Source: RUG626 sp964553775 (GTDB lineage Bacteria; Bacillota; Clostridia; Oscillospirales; Oscillospiraceae). Taken from it: a stretch of DNA of 64,000 nucleotides. The notes beneath the pieces are model-generated. The model did no database searches. It was not told the origin of the DNA and was given only the letters and a program-made list of their open reading frames with translations. A program made the translations under genes and the position numbers. The stretch lies in contig CAZKLU010000001.1 in assembly GCA_964553775.1 (NCBI GenBank), forward strand, positions 1-64,000. Reading direction: 5' to 3'. Positions 49,965 through 59,313 of the stretch are shown here, one piece after another. Every line of letters starts with the position of its first letter. The stretch's first letter is position 1.

Positions 49965-50420
49965 TCACTCGGCGAAGCTGACACTCATGGCGCGTCGTGC
50001 CGCCGTGAGATCGTCTATTGACTTCTCCTCCGCCTTCATGACTGCGGTATCATATTCCTTTTGACGTATCTCTCTGAGACGCTCAAGGCTGTGGATCTCC
50101 TTACGCATATCAACAACCTCAAGTCTTTTACTCTCGGTTCTCTTTTTGATTCTTGCGAGAGCTTCTTCCTCACGGCGCAGTCTTGACATAAGCACATCCT
50201 GACTTGTTTGCGCTTCAAGAGCCTCAACTACCGTCATTCCGTTCCTTTTCTTTTCATCGTACTCGCTGACATAATTCGTCAGGATCTTATCCGCGTTGTC
50301 TCTCGCGCTCTGCTGCGCCCGTTCCTGCGACTGCAACCGCGAAAGCTCCAGCATTAGCACATCAAGCTGCTGCTCCTTGAAATTAAGTACAGATTGAAGC
50401 TGAAACCGAAATTTCTTCAT
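49965..50420 (-). CDS. fliJ: Flagellar export chaperone FliJ
   Basis: Coiled-coil protein of the export ATPase complex, 151 residues, nearly all helical. The start KKFRFQLQSVLNFKEQQLDVL is typical, followed by long heptads (LSRLQSQERAQQSARDNAD, EALARIKKRTESKRLEVVDMRKEIHSLE). The ATG has a moderate ribosome site. It lies between fliI and fliK in the normal order, with 136 bases to fliI. Confidence 0.92.
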   Translation of the reverse strand: MKKFRFQLQSVLNFKEQQLDVLMLELSRLQSQERAQQSARDNADKILTNYVSEYDEKKRNGMTVVEALEAQTSQDVLMSRLRREEEALARIKKRTESKRLEVVDMRKEIHSLERLREIRQKEYDTAVMKAEEKSIDDLTAARRAMSVSFAE

Positions 50421-50555
50421 ACATCCATCCCTGTTTTTTATCGACAGTTTTCGCCTTGATTTAATGGTTTGCTCTTAAAAAAATAAATTGATTTATCTTT
50501 CACGCGCCGCCGACCGGCGGGGTCTGCAGGATACTGTATTTCCAGATTCCTGCCG

Positions 50556-51863
50556 TTACGGCTCTTTCAGTATTTTTTCCATAATCTTTACAGTCTGCGT
50601 ATATGAGAACGACTCATTGATACCCTGCGTCAGGAACTCGTTTATCTTATCGATTTTCTTGAGCGCGTAATCGAGCTTCTGGTTCGTGCCGCTCTTGTAC
50701 GCGCCGATTGACACAAGATCCGCGTTCTTCTCGTAGACGCTCATTATATCGCGTATTCTTGCCGCAAGTCTCTGGTGATCCTGATCAACAAGCTCCACCA
50801 TAAGACGCGAGATACTGGCTCCAATATCTATCGCGGGATAGTGGTTCTGCGCCGCAAGCGAACGTGAGAGGACTATATGCCCGTCAAGTATACCGCGAAC
50901 AGTATCGGAAATAGGCTCATTCGTATCATCGCCCTCGACAAGAACAGTATATATACCTGTTATAGAGCCTCTCTTGAAGTTTCCGCTTCTCTCAAGCAAT
51001 TTCGGCAGCTCCGCGTAAATTGAGGGCGTATATCCTCTCGCGACAGGAGGTTCGCCTATCGCAAGACCGATTTCACGTTGTGCCATCGCGAAACGGGTGA
51101 GTGAATCCATCATCAGCAGTACATCGTAGCCCTGATCTCTGAAGTATTCCGCGATACCGGTCGCGACTGACGGACATTTCATTCTGAGCATTGCGGGCTG
51201 GTCGGAGGTCGCGACAACGAGGATGGAACGCTTCATTCCAAGCTCTCCTAAATCCTTCTGCACAAACTCCAGAACCTCGCGTCCGCGTTCGCCGACAAGA
51301 GCGATCACGTTTATATCCGCTGTGACGTTTTTTGCTATCATGCCCATCAGGGTACTTTTGCCAACGCCGGAACCCGCGAATATTCCCATACGCTGTCCCT
51401 TGCCGATTGTCAGAAGTCCGTCTATTGCCTTAACGCCGAACTGCATTTTCTCGCGTATTGGCGGTCGTGACAGCGGGTTCACATAATTACCGCCTATACA
51501 ATATGTTTCGCCCTCGGTTATCGGTCCAAGATCGTCGATCGGCTGACCGAGAGCGTTTATGATTCTGCCCTTTAATTTGGGTCCTACCTTTAATTCAAGC
51601 TGTCTTCCGGTATTCCTGACGAAGTTTCCGGCTGATATGCCTTTCATCTCGGAATACGGCATGAGCAGTATATGGTCACCGCGAAACCCTACGACCTCGG
51701 CTGAGATCTGGGAGCTTGATTCATCGCTGTATATTCTGCAAATATCCCCCACCGCGCCACGGCAGCCGGAGGCTTCTATTGTCAAGCCGACTATATTCTC
51801 GATTTTTCCGGTGTGACTTATCGTGTCCGCCTGTATCACCTGTCTGATAGCTTCACGAAACAT
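50556..51863 (-). CDS. fliI: Flagellum-specific ATPase FliI
   Basis: Export ATPase related to F1-beta, 435 residues. The P-loop GSGVGKST is at residues 164-171 with Lys169. Walker B is VLLMMDSLTRFA, and the family-specific parts are REVLEFVQKDLG, PPVARGYTPSIYAELPKLLERSG and SRSLAAQNHYPAIDI. It works with FliH and FliJ at the base of the exporter. It lies 15 bases after fliH. Confidence 0.96.
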   Translation of the reverse strand: MFREAIRQVIQADTISHTGKIENIVGLTIEASGCRGAVGDICRIYSDESSSQISAEVVGFRGDHILLMPYSEMKGISAGNFVRNTGRQLELKVGPKLKGRIINALGQPIDDLGPITEGETYCIGGNYVNPLSRPPIREKMQFGVKAIDGLLTIGKGQRMGIFAGSGVGKSTLMGMIAKNVTADINVIALVGERGREVLEFVQKDLGELGMKRSILVVATSDQPAMLRMKCPSVATGIAEYFRDQGYDVLLMMDSLTRFAMAQREIGLAIGEPPVARGYTPSIYAELPKLLERSGNFKRGSITGIYTVLVEGDDTNEPISDTVRGILDGHIVLSRSLAAQNHYPAIDIGASISRLMVELVDQDHQRLAARIRDIMSVYEKNADLVSIGAYKSGTNQKLDYALKKIDKINEFLTQGINESFSYTQTVKIMEKILKEP

Positions 51864-51878
51864 ATCGCAACCACCAAT

Positions 51879-52718
51879 CTAATCCTTATCCGGTGAAACA
51901 CCGTCAAGCACCTCACGGATATTGTTAAGCTGCGTTGACACACTCGCGTCCAGGATAACATCCGGCAGCTCTATGATACAGGTACCCGACTCGTCATCGG
52001 TCATTGGGATAATTTTAACTCTGTCGGAGATGTGCATGAGTGCTGTTGTCATTTCCGGAATTGTCTTAGCCTTGCCCTTTACATCGCAGTCCGCGATATA
52101 TATATGCGCCCACTCGCAGCGTTTGTGCGTGTCTGTCGCCGCGTCCACCATACGAAGAAGTATATCGTTGCTGCTTCTCAGACTCACCCGTATAACCTTT
52201 TCGGCTATCGCGAGAGCCATATTCTTCATATCCTCTTTCGTCTCGTCAAGAAGTCTCGCTTTTTCAGCGGCGGCATCCTCAAGGAACCTCTGTATCTCCG
52301 CTTCCAGTCTTTCCGCGTTCTTCTCACGCTCAATTTTCCCGGTCGCGGTGGCTTCTGCCATGCCTTCGGCAAATCCGCGGCTGTACCCTTCCTCACGGGC
52401 TTTGCGTCTCAGCTCCCGAAGCTCCGATTCAGCCTCTTTTATCGCTTTGGCTTTCAGTTCCTCCGCTTCCGCTTTTGCGTCTTCTATAATAGCCTTTGCC
52501 TGAACCTCGGCAAAATGTATCGTCTTCTCCGCCTCGGACATCTGCTCGACAGGGTTCTCAGGCGGTGTTTCAGGTACTTCCTCATCCTCTGATTGACCGT
52601 CGGGGGACTTCTCAAACGTCTCCTTTTGGGTGTCATCATCCATGAGTATGTCTTCGACGTTTTGGAATACATAATCGTCGGTTTCCGTCTTCAGGAGACG
52701 TTTAAGGATATTACGCAA
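51879..52718 (-). CDS. fliH: Flagellar assembly protein FliH
   Basis: Regulator that binds FliI and links it to the C-ring, 279 residues. A long charged N-terminal and coiled-coil region (about 60-150) includes the usual small-residue helix face in ARKAREEGYSRGFAEGMAEATATG. The C-terminal domain has DMKNMALAIAEKVIRVSLRSSNDILLRMV and SGTCIIELPDVILDASVSTQL. The start is TTG at 52718, eight bases after GGAAAGGA, overlapping the fliG stop by eight bases. Confidence 0.92.
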   Translation of the reverse strand: MRNILKRLLKTETDDYVFQNVEDILMDDDTQKETFEKSPDGQSEDEEVPETPPENPVEQMSEAEKTIHFAEVQAKAIIEDAKAEAEELKAKAIKEAESELRELRRKAREEGYSRGFAEGMAEATATGKIEREKNAERLEAEIQRFLEDAAAEKARLLDETKEDMKNMALAIAEKVIRVSLRSSNDILLRMVDAATDTHKRCEWAHIYIADCDVKGKAKTIPEMTTALMHISDRVKIIPMTDDESGTCIIELPDVILDASVSTQLNNIREVLDGVSPDKD

Positions 52719-53802
52719 TTATATCGTCCTTTCCGCCGCTTACAATGATGATTTCATTTCTCTCCTCAAGTCCGCGAATAACGCTCACTATTCTCTGCTG
52801 CGCTTCCTCAACGTCCTTCATACGCACGTTTGTGGTAACTTCCAGATCGTCTCTGATACTCTCCGCCATACGGCTTGACATATTGCTGAACAGCTTGTTT
52901 GTGACCTCCGCGTTTGCAGCCTTGAGCGAAAGAACGATGTCTCTGGGGTCGCAATCCCTGATAAAACGCTGCACGGAACGGTCGTCCATTGTAACGATGT
53001 CCTCGAACACGAACATCCTTTTTCTTATTTCCTCGGCAAGCTCGTCATTCGTTGTGGCAAGACCGTCAAAGATAGATTTCTCGCTGGAGCGGTCAAGATT
53101 ATTCATGACGCTTGCCACATAATCTATGCCGCCAACCTTAACATTATTACTGCTGAAGATATTTGCGAATCTCTTTGAAAGCTCACCCTCGATTATCTTG
53201 ACTGCCGCCGGTGACACGCTTTCTATCTGCGCCATATTCTCGACAACCTTTATCTGCTGTCTGTGTTCAAGCTGCTCTATCACGGCAGCCGCTTTCGCGG
53301 GTTCCACATATGAAAGCACAAGCGCGATAGTCTGCGGACGCTCATTTTGCAGTGCGGCGAAGAGATCCTTGTCCTGCGCTTTACTCAGGAACGCGAACTC
53401 ACGGTTGCGGAGCGATTTCGTAACTTTACTTAAAAGCTCCGCCGCCTGCTGGTCACCAAACGCTTTCTGAAGCACCGCTCTCGCGTACTCAAGACCGCCC
53501 TCTGTAACAGCCTTGTTTGTCAGGCACATCTGGTAATACTCGTTCAGGACTGCATCTGTCGTGTCCGAATCAAGGAAACCGAGCTTGGCGACTTCAATAG
53601 TCACCTTCTCAATATCCTCCGCGTCCATATACTGGTATAGCATTGACGCTTTTTCCGCGCCGAGCGCGATAATAACAGCAGCCGCTTTCTGGGGAGTTTC
53701 AAGCTCTACCTCATGCTTCTCCTCCTCAACGGGTTTAGCGGGCGGTGGCGGCGGTTCCGGTACTGGAGTTGGCGGGGGAGTGTTCTTTTTGTTCTTAGCC
53801 AT
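52711..53802 (-). CDS. fliG: Flagellar motor switch protein FliG, with proline-rich N-terminal extension
   Basis: Rotor protein that transmits stator torque, 363 residues. The usual N-terminal domain begins near residue 40 (TPQKAAAVIIALGAEKASMLYQYM). The middle domain has LSYVEPAKAAAVIEQLEHRQQ. The C-terminal torque domain has FVFEDIVTMDDRSVQRFIRDCDPRDIVLSLKAA and FSNMSSRMAESIRDDLE. Residues 1-38 are an extra segment rich in Pro (TPPPTPVPEPPPPP) and then charged, not part of standard FliG. The ATG at 53802 overlaps fliF by eight bases; an ATG at 53814 is the alternative. Confidence 0.94.
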   Translation of the reverse strand: MAKNKKNTPPPTPVPEPPPPPAKPVEEEKHEVELETPQKAAAVIIALGAEKASMLYQYMDAEDIEKVTIEVAKLGFLDSDTTDAVLNEYYQMCLTNKAVTEGGLEYARAVLQKAFGDQQAAELLSKVTKSLRNREFAFLSKAQDKDLFAALQNERPQTIALVLSYVEPAKAAAVIEQLEHRQQIKVVENMAQIESVSPAAVKIIEGELSKRFANIFSSNNVKVGGIDYVASVMNNLDRSSEKSIFDGLATTNDELAEEIRKRMFVFEDIVTMDDRSVQRFIRDCDPRDIVLSLKAANAEVTNKLFSNMSSRMAESIRDDLEVTTNVRMKDVEEAQQRIVSVIRGLEERNEIIIVSGGKDDIIA

Positions 53803-55489
53803 TACTGCTATCATCTCCCCCTCTCAGCCAGTTTTTAACCATCTGCGCGGCGATTTCAGGATTTTCCTCGGCGAACTGCCGCACATCGCGTCTAAGCTCG
53901 ATACTTGGCTCTGTATTTATCTCCATGATATTCGCGCCCTCTGTAGGTTCTTCCTCCTCCTGCGCCTGCATAGCGGCAAGAGCCGCAATCTCCTCCTGAT
54001 GACGCTGCTCCTCAAGGACTCTCTCTTTCTCTTCATCTTCCTGCTGCTGTTTCTGCTTTTTACGCTTCTTGCGCGTGAGTATCAGCACAATAATAAGTAT
54101 AATTATAAGAAGCAGCAATCCTCCGGCTACCGCAATCAGAACCCACGCCGGCAGGTCAAGAAGATTTCCAGTATCAATATTGTCAGGCTCGGTCGGTGTG
54201 GCGTTATTTATCTGCGTATAGAACGGGTAAGCAATAATATTGACCTTCTCGTCCTCGTAAAGCTCGTTGATACCCGCCGCTCTCGCGACAAGTCCAATAA
54301 GCGGAGAAGTATCTGTGACGGTAACATTGGTGCTGTCAAGAGCTACAGCGACCATTATATCGGTTATATCACCCGCAGGTATATCGCTCTGAGTATAAAC
54401 AACATCGTTATCGAAGTATTTTTCGCCGTATGTGCTTATATCGTTCTCGTTACCGGTAATTGTGCCTTCATTTTCAACGTACTCGTTGAGATCGGAATTA
54501 GTGGTTGTGCCGACTGTGCCGCCCACCGTTTCATCCGCGTCGCGTGTGAGAGCGTTTTCCCATATCATATGGTTCACGATACCCTCTCCGCCTGTGGAAC
54601 CGTCGTCCGCCCAATCGGGTATATCGTAGTATGTCGATTCCTGATACTTGTGGCTGAGATCTACCGAGACGCTGACACTCACGCTTATATTGTTCTCTCC
54701 GAACATCGGACCCAAAACGGCTATAACCCGCGACTTTATAGCCTCGCTGTAGCTCTTCTCATAGGCTATACGCAGATCTGTAGCCTCGATAGCGGATTCG
54801 GTTTCAGTCTCTTCGCCGTCGTATGTATTGCCGTGGTTATCGGTGAGCGAAATATTTTCAAACTCAAGTCCCGCAACGGAATGTGCCACGCAGTTTATAA
54901 TACCATTCGCGACCGTTGATGAAAGGATCGTCTTATTATCCGCAAGCTCTACAAATACAGCCGCCGTTGCTGTAACCTTATCCTCTGTGCTGAGTATATA
55001 TCTGTTGTCCTCGCCGAGTACGATATTGACTGTTGCGCGGTCAATATCATCCATAAGACCGATCATCGCGCCGAGCCTGTCCTGAAGCTGGTACAGCTCC
55101 GCCTGTGTGCGTTCCGATTCGGACGACATGGAACCTACGTTATCCCAATATGTACTGTACAGAAGTCCGGAGGTCGGATAACCCTGCTGCATCACCTTTG
55201 CCTGAAGGTAATCGACCCTGTTTTCGCGCACAAGTATCGTATCATCGCCCTGCACCTTATAATCGGTTTCTCCGGCTTCCTCAAGATATGTAAGCACGGA
55301 TGTCATATCCTCCGCTGACAGATCCGTGAACAGCACATCGTATGGGATAGTCGCGTTATATATAATAACCCCCACTATAACGGCTATTGTAATTATAAGC
55401 AACGCTATTATAAGAATCTTAACTCCTTTTTTAAGACCCTTCCAGAAGCTCTTTACAGCGTTGCCGACTTTTTTCAAATTATCACTCAA
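53795..55489 (-). CDS. fliF: Flagellar MS-ring protein FliF
   Basis: Membrane ring on which the basal body is built, 564 residues. Membrane segment one is at about residues 25-47. The ring-building domains contain DVLFTDLSAEDMTSVLTYLEEAG and the PTSGLLYSTYWDNVG region. The second membrane segment at about 455-478 (LPAWVLIAVAGGLLLLIIILIIVLIL) is followed by a Lys/Gln/Glu-rich stretch, and the C-terminal FliG-binding helix reads DVRQFAEENPEIAAQMVKNWL. The start is TTG at 55489 with GGAGGTG ahead. It lies between fliE and fliG. Confidence 0.95.
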   Translation of the reverse strand: MSDNLKKVGNAVKSFWKGLKKGVKILIIALLIITIAVIVGVIIYNATIPYDVLFTDLSAEDMTSVLTYLEEAGETDYKVQGDDTILVRENRVDYLQAKVMQQGYPTSGLLYSTYWDNVGSMSSESERTQAELYQLQDRLGAMIGLMDDIDRATVNIVLGEDNRYILSTEDKVTATAAVFVELADNKTILSSTVANGIINCVAHSVAGLEFENISLTDNHGNTYDGEETETESAIEATDLRIAYEKSYSEAIKSRVIAVLGPMFGENNISVSVSVSVDLSHKYQESTYYDIPDWADDGSTGGEGIVNHMIWENALTRDADETVGGTVGTTTNSDLNEYVENEGTITGNENDISTYGEKYFDNDVVYTQSDIPAGDITDIMVAVALDSTNVTVTDTSPLIGLVARAAGINELYEDEKVNIIAYPFYTQINNATPTEPDNIDTGNLLDLPAWVLIAVAGGLLLLIIILIIVLILTRKKRKKQKQQQEDEEKERVLEEQRHQEEIAALAAMQAQEEEEPTEGANIMEINTEPSIELRRDVRQFAEENPEIAAQMVKNWLRGGDDSSNG

Positions 55490-55594
55490 AGCAGCATTCT
55501 CACCTCCGTAACAATACGCGGAGCATCACACGATCAGATATTCTGACCGATCCACAAACCGATTTCTCTGCCCGCAAAACCCAACGCGCAAAAG

Positions 55595-55900
55595 CTACAG
55601 GCTTATACGCATGATCTCATTATATGCGTCAAGCGCCTTGTCTCTGAGCGTGACAAGAAGCTGTGTTGCCTGAAGCTCCTTTTCCGCCGCTATTGTGAGC
55701 TGGGCAACATTGTCAAGCTGTCCTGTTGCCATAAGGTATTCCATATCGACTTTTTCGGCGTTAGTTTCCTTTACCGCGTCGATCGCCGACTTAAAAATAT
55801 CGGTAAAAGCCTCGAAGCCGGAGGTTCTGCCTGATACTTCGCTCTCTGTCTGCGCTGCGGTGAGCGGCATAGTTTCCCAAAGCGGTGATATTGCCTGCAT
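55595..55900 (-). CDS. fliE: Flagellar hook-basal body complex protein FliE
   Basis: Junction protein between the MS-ring and rod, 101 residues. The typical C-terminal half reads VDMEYLMATGQLDNVAQLTIAAEKELQATQLLVTLRDKALDAYNEIMRISL. The N-terminal part with FTDIFKSAIDAVKETN is also usual. The ATG follows AAGGAGAAAG. It lies between flgC and fliF. Confidence 0.93.
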   Translation of the reverse strand: MQAISPLWETMPLTAAQTESEVSGRTSGFEAFTDIFKSAIDAVKETNAEKVDMEYLMATGQLDNVAQLTIAAEKELQATQLLVTLRDKALDAYNEIMRISL

Positions 55901-55925
55901 TTTCTTTCTCCTTTATATAAATATA

Positions 55926-56393
55926 TTACGACCCGATTTCAAGACCCTTCGCGACTGTCTCCTTCAGTATGTTATACGCTGTCACATTCGCGCTGAACGC
56001 CTGACTTGCCGACATCGCGTCCGCTATCTCCTCCACAAGTGTGACATTCGGCATTTCAACATAGCCGTCCTCGTTCGCGTCCGGATCCGTCGGGTCGTAC
56101 ACAACCGGAAGCTCGGATTCATCCTCCACTATCTCGGCGACGCGCACACCGCCCGCTGTCTCGTAGCTTCTGTTTGAAACCGACACTCCGCGTCTTGTTG
56201 CCTCCGCGAGGGCGTTTCGGAAGGAATTTTTATTGCTTTCAGCCTCGAACACGACTATTTTGCGTCTGTACGCGCCGCCTGATTCTGTACGGGTCGTATT
56301 CATATTCGTGATATTCTCCGAAACGACATCAAGCCTTAACTGTTCCGCCGTCAGACCGGAGCCGATAATGTTCATACTGCTCAAAAAAGCCAT
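55926..56393 (-). CDS. flgC: Flagellar rod protein FlgC
   Basis: Proximal rod protein, 155 residues. The N-terminal axial motif is GLTAEQLRLDVVSENITNMNTTRTE, with YRRKIVVFEAE after it. The C-terminal part has the conserved DPTDPDANEDGYVEMPNVTLVEEIADAMSASQAFSANVTAYNILKE. The ATG follows GAGGGAAAAAC. It is cotranscribed with flgB 14 bases upstream. Confidence 0.95.
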   Translation of the reverse strand: MAFLSSMNIIGSGLTAEQLRLDVVSENITNMNTTRTESGGAYRRKIVVFEAESNKNSFRNALAEATRRGVSVSNRSYETAGGVRVAEIVEDESELPVVYDPTDPDANEDGYVEMPNVTLVEEIADAMSASQAFSANVTAYNILKETVAKGLEIGS

Positions 56394-56407
56394 CTGTTTT
56401 TCCCTCC

Positions 56408-56821
56408 TCAGCTTCCGATAGCCACGGACATTATCGAGAAGTCCTTTGAAATCGCGTTATATGTATATTCAAGCTGGTAGGCGTTTCTGACAGCTTCTAC
56501 CATCTGCTCTGTCGCGTTCACGCCGTTATCATCAAGACGGGTAGATTCCTCGTCCTCCGTAACTGTCCAGCCGGAATTGGCAATAGCGTCCGCAACACGG
56601 GCGCGTGTGTTAATGCGTTCCGTCGCGTTTGCGCTTCTTCTGCCGCGCCCCGCCGCCGCTTCGAGCTTAGATTCAAACTCCTCCTCAAAAGACACCGTTT
56701 TGACCTTATAGCCAGGAGTTTCGGCGTTTGAGATATTGTCAAGTATTGCCTGCTGCTTGACCCACAGATAATCCGCGGATTTCTCAAGCATACGCTGATT
56801 GTTTGAGGTAATCGCCAACAT
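56408..56821 (-). CDS. flgB: Flagellar rod protein FlgB
   Basis: Proximal rod protein, 137 residues, first gene of the main flagellar operon. It has the axial motif LWVKQQAILDNISNAETPGYK and the C-terminal MVEAVRNAYQLEYTYNAISKDFSIM. I chose the ATG at 56821, nine bases after AAAGGA; earlier in-frame ATGs lack spacing. Promoter elements lie about 400 bases upstream at 57223-57251, with the inverted-repeat element 56948-57100 between. Confidence 0.93.
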   Translation of the reverse strand: MLAITSNNQRMLEKSADYLWVKQQAILDNISNAETPGYKVKTVSFEEEFESKLEAAAGRGRRSANATERINTRARVADAIANSGWTVTEDEESTRLDDNGVNATEQMVEAVRNAYQLEYTYNAISKDFSIMSVAIGS

Positions 56822-56947
56822 CGCTGTCATTCCTTTCAAGTACCGACAAGGCGGCTGAAAATTTTCCGCAAATAATAATTGCCGTTTTTCCGTCTCGCGG
56901 CGGAACCGCAAGCCGTTATATTCAGCAAAATTTATAAGCGTGCTTAA

Positions 56948-57100
56948 AGCCTATCCCAAAATTACCGGCGAACCGCTTGCTGATTTTGTGCCATGCTCCG
57001 CCGATTTTTCTCACCGCAGAAAGGCAGCCTGATCAAACAGCCCTCGTCCGGCGCGAAACCTGACGGCGTAATCGGCACACTGCTAATTTTGGGATAAGCT
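56948..57100. repeat. 153-base element with 17-base terminal inverted repeats
   Basis: AGCCTATCCCAAAATTA (56948-56964) is matched in reverse by TAATTTTGGGATAAGCT (57084-57100), with one mismatch in 17. The inside has no open frame of note. This size and layout fit a miniature inverted-repeat element, but no target duplication is visible at its edges. It lies in the leader between the flgB promoter and flgB. The remaining part of 56822-57453 holds the promoter and nothing else I recognise. Confidence 0.5.
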
Positions 57101-57222
57101 CTCAATATACTTCGTACCTTATTTTTCCAGCACTGTCTCTCCGATATAATATAAGTAAAGCTGCCGTAAACATTATGTAAACCGAAAATGTAAATTTCTC
57201 AATCTCAATCGCATTCCTTACA

Positions 57223-57251
57223 ATTATATCACTATGTTTCCAAATAATCAA
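57223..57251 (-). promoter_or_regulatory. Sigma-A promoter for the flgB operon
   Basis: -35 TTGATT (57246-57251), 17-base spacer and perfect -10 TATAAT (57223-57228) on the minus strand, about 400 bases before flgB. Any transcript from here includes the inverted-repeat element in its leader. Confidence 0.65.
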
Positions 57252-57453
57252 CAGGAAATTTATGCTTTTTTTATAAACAATTTGAAGAAGTGTACGGTTT
57301 TTCCCGCCGCCGCCCTCTTATAGCGCACAGCAAGCCCTCGCAATCGGCAGGCTGCGGATAACAGGCTGTATAATCGAACGCTCAGAAATCCACAGGGTTT
57401 CACATTCAGCATGTTATATGTAAGGGGCGGACAGCTCTGGCACCCCGCTATTT

Positions 57454-59073
57454 TTATTTCAGCTTGAATTTCCGGATAAGCGTATCGAGTATATCCGCCT
57501 GATTTGAAAGCTCCTCAGCGGCGGCGGAGGATTCCTCGGATGTCGCGGAGTTATTCTGCACAACGGCAAGGATCTGATCCACCTGCTCCTTTATTCTCGC
57601 GATAGCCTCGGACTGCGATCCGGCATCATCGGCTATGTGACCTATCGAACTGACAACCGAATTTGCGCCCTCTGCGGCAGTTGTCATCATTCCCGCGGCG
57701 TCCTTCGCGACTTTTATGCCGCGCTCAACAGCCGCAGTCGAACGTGTTATGAGCGCGTTGGTGTTTTGGGACGCTTCTCCGCTCTTTCCCGCCAGAGTGC
57801 GAACCTCACCCGCAACAACAGCGAAGCCTTTTCCCGCCGCTCCCGCTCTCGCCGCCTCAACAGAAGCGTTCAGCGCGAGTATATTTGTCTGGAAGGCTAT
57901 ATCCTCTATTACTTTAATAATCTTCTCTATCTCGTCAGAGCTTGTCTTAATCTCATCCATAGCGGCGGCAAGCTCGTGCATTTTGCTGTCTCCCTCCGCA
58001 AGCTCCTCGCCCATGCGTTCAGCGTTATGCCGTACAGTATTGGCTTCTTCAGCGGTGGCGTGAATATGCTCGGACACGAGAGAGAATGTCTCGTTCATCT
58101 CCTGAACAGCTTCGGTCTGTTCCGACGCGCCCTGACTCAGTGTCTGCGCTCCCGTTGAAACCTGTTCCGCTCCGGCGTACACCTGACGGGAACTTTCGGA
58201 TATTTGCTTCATCGTACCGCCAAGCACCGAAATAATATGCTCAAGCGAATCGCGCAGAGAGACAAAATCACCTATGTACTTTTGCTCCACGGTGCATGTG
58301 AGATCCCCGTCCGCTATTGATTTCAGGACAACATCTATCTCCCTGATATAATCCTTCAGGCGAACCATCGTGCCTTCCATCGCCTCGGCGAGATAACCTA
58401 TTTCGTCATTCGTTTTTGTAACCGTATCAATAGCGGCACCGCTCTTTATGCCGAGATCTCCATCGTGCATACGTTCGGCAAGATTTGTAAGCTCCCCCAG
58501 GGGCTTCGATATATGGCGTTTTGAGTAGCGTATCAGCCATATCGCGTCTGCTCCCATCATGAGCAGACTCACGATAATAACCGCGCCTACTATCGGCACA
58601 AGCTGCTGTCTGACAGCACTTGAATCGAAACAGCCGAGCAGCAAATATGAATCTCCCGTATCGGAGTTGGTGTAGTTCACAACCGTGCCGGTATAATTTG
58701 TGCCGCCAAGCGTTACAGAACCCTGATAGACTGCGCCTGACTGCACAGTGCCGCTTATGGAGCTGTCAAGCGTGTACTGCGAAGCTCCTGTGAGTGTTGT
58801 ATAGACAGATTTTTGCCCGCTGAATATAGTGTAATCACAGCGCGTCTGCGTTTTCAGTGCCGCTATAATCTCCTGCGGATCATCTCCGGCATCAAGGCGG
58901 GCGGCAAGAACATTAGTTCCGCTCTCGCTCCAGTCGCATAGCGTGTCGCGTATGACGGCGTTGAACCTGATGATATAAATACCGCCGATTATAACCACGC
59001 TCACCGCCAGCATTATCATTACAAGGTTGCAGATTTTGTATCCAAGCTTTACAAATCTTTTTCCGTTTTTCAT
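57454..59073 (-). CDS. Methyl-accepting chemotaxis protein
   Basis: Transmembrane chemoreceptor, 539 residues. Membrane helices at about residues 12-32 and 175-195 flank a ligand domain of about 140 residues, a single Cache-like fold by size. A HAMP domain follows at about 197-250. The signalling domain (about 270-539) has the highly conserved tip EDIAFQTNILALNASVEAARAG with GFAVVAGEVRTLA. No CheR-binding pentapeptide is at the end. I chose the ATG at 59073, with AGAGGA upstream. It has its own promoter and lies directly upstream of the flagellar run. Confidence 0.94.
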   Translation of the reverse strand: MKNGKRFVKLGYKICNLVMIMLAVSVVIIGGIYIIRFNAVIRDTLCDWSESGTNVLAARLDAGDDPQEIIAALKTQTRCDYTIFSGQKSVYTTLTGASQYTLDSSISGTVQSGAVYQGSVTLGGTNYTGTVVNYTNSDTGDSYLLLGCFDSSAVRQQLVPIVGAVIIVSLLMMGADAIWLIRYSKRHISKPLGELTNLAERMHDGDLGIKSGAAIDTVTKTNDEIGYLAEAMEGTMVRLKDYIREIDVVLKSIADGDLTCTVEQKYIGDFVSLRDSLEHIISVLGGTMKQISESSRQVYAGAEQVSTGAQTLSQGASEQTEAVQEMNETFSLVSEHIHATAEEANTVRHNAERMGEELAEGDSKMHELAAAMDEIKTSSDEIEKIIKVIEDIAFQTNILALNASVEAARAGAAGKGFAVVAGEVRTLAGKSGEASQNTNALITRSTAAVERGIKVAKDAAGMMTTAAEGANSVVSSIGHIADDAGSQSEAIARIKEQVDQILAVVQNNSATSEESSAAAEELSNQADILDTLIRKFKLK

Positions 59074-59107
59074 ATGACGATCCTCTTTCTTTTTTGTTAC
59101 CTGATTT

Positions 59108-59136
59108 ATTATACCACCGCGCTTGTAAAAATGCAA
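59108..59136 (-). promoter_or_regulatory. Sigma-A promoter for the chemoreceptor gene
   Basis: -35 TTGCAT (59131-59136), 17-base spacer and perfect -10 TATAAT (59108-59113) on the minus strand. A sigma-D type promoter would be expected for a chemoreceptor, and none was found. Confidence 0.7.
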
Positions 59137-59249
59137 GACCTAAGTGAAAAAATATACTCATTTGGCGGAACCGATCCGTCACGGCAAACGCGGCACTATG
59201 TACGCGGCACAGCTTTCGGACGAGCAGGCTATCACATAAATTTTTTTGG

Positions 59250-59278
59250 TTGCAATTTTGACCGCGCTGTGCTATACT
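59250..59278 (+). promoter_or_regulatory. Sigma-A promoter for gltX
   Basis: -35 TTGCAA (59250-59255), 17-base spacer and -10 TATACT (59273-59278). The leader would be about 30 bases long, too short for a T-box. Confidence 0.75.
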
Positions 59279-59313
59279 TTCCCCATAACCATATCAGGGA
59301 GGAAACACAGACT

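Noticed and set aside
53561..54919. Long open frame on the plus strand opposite fliG and fliF
   Set aside because: It lacks a ribosome site and any recognisable domain, and lies wholly against two certain genes; it is an antisense by-product of their codon use.
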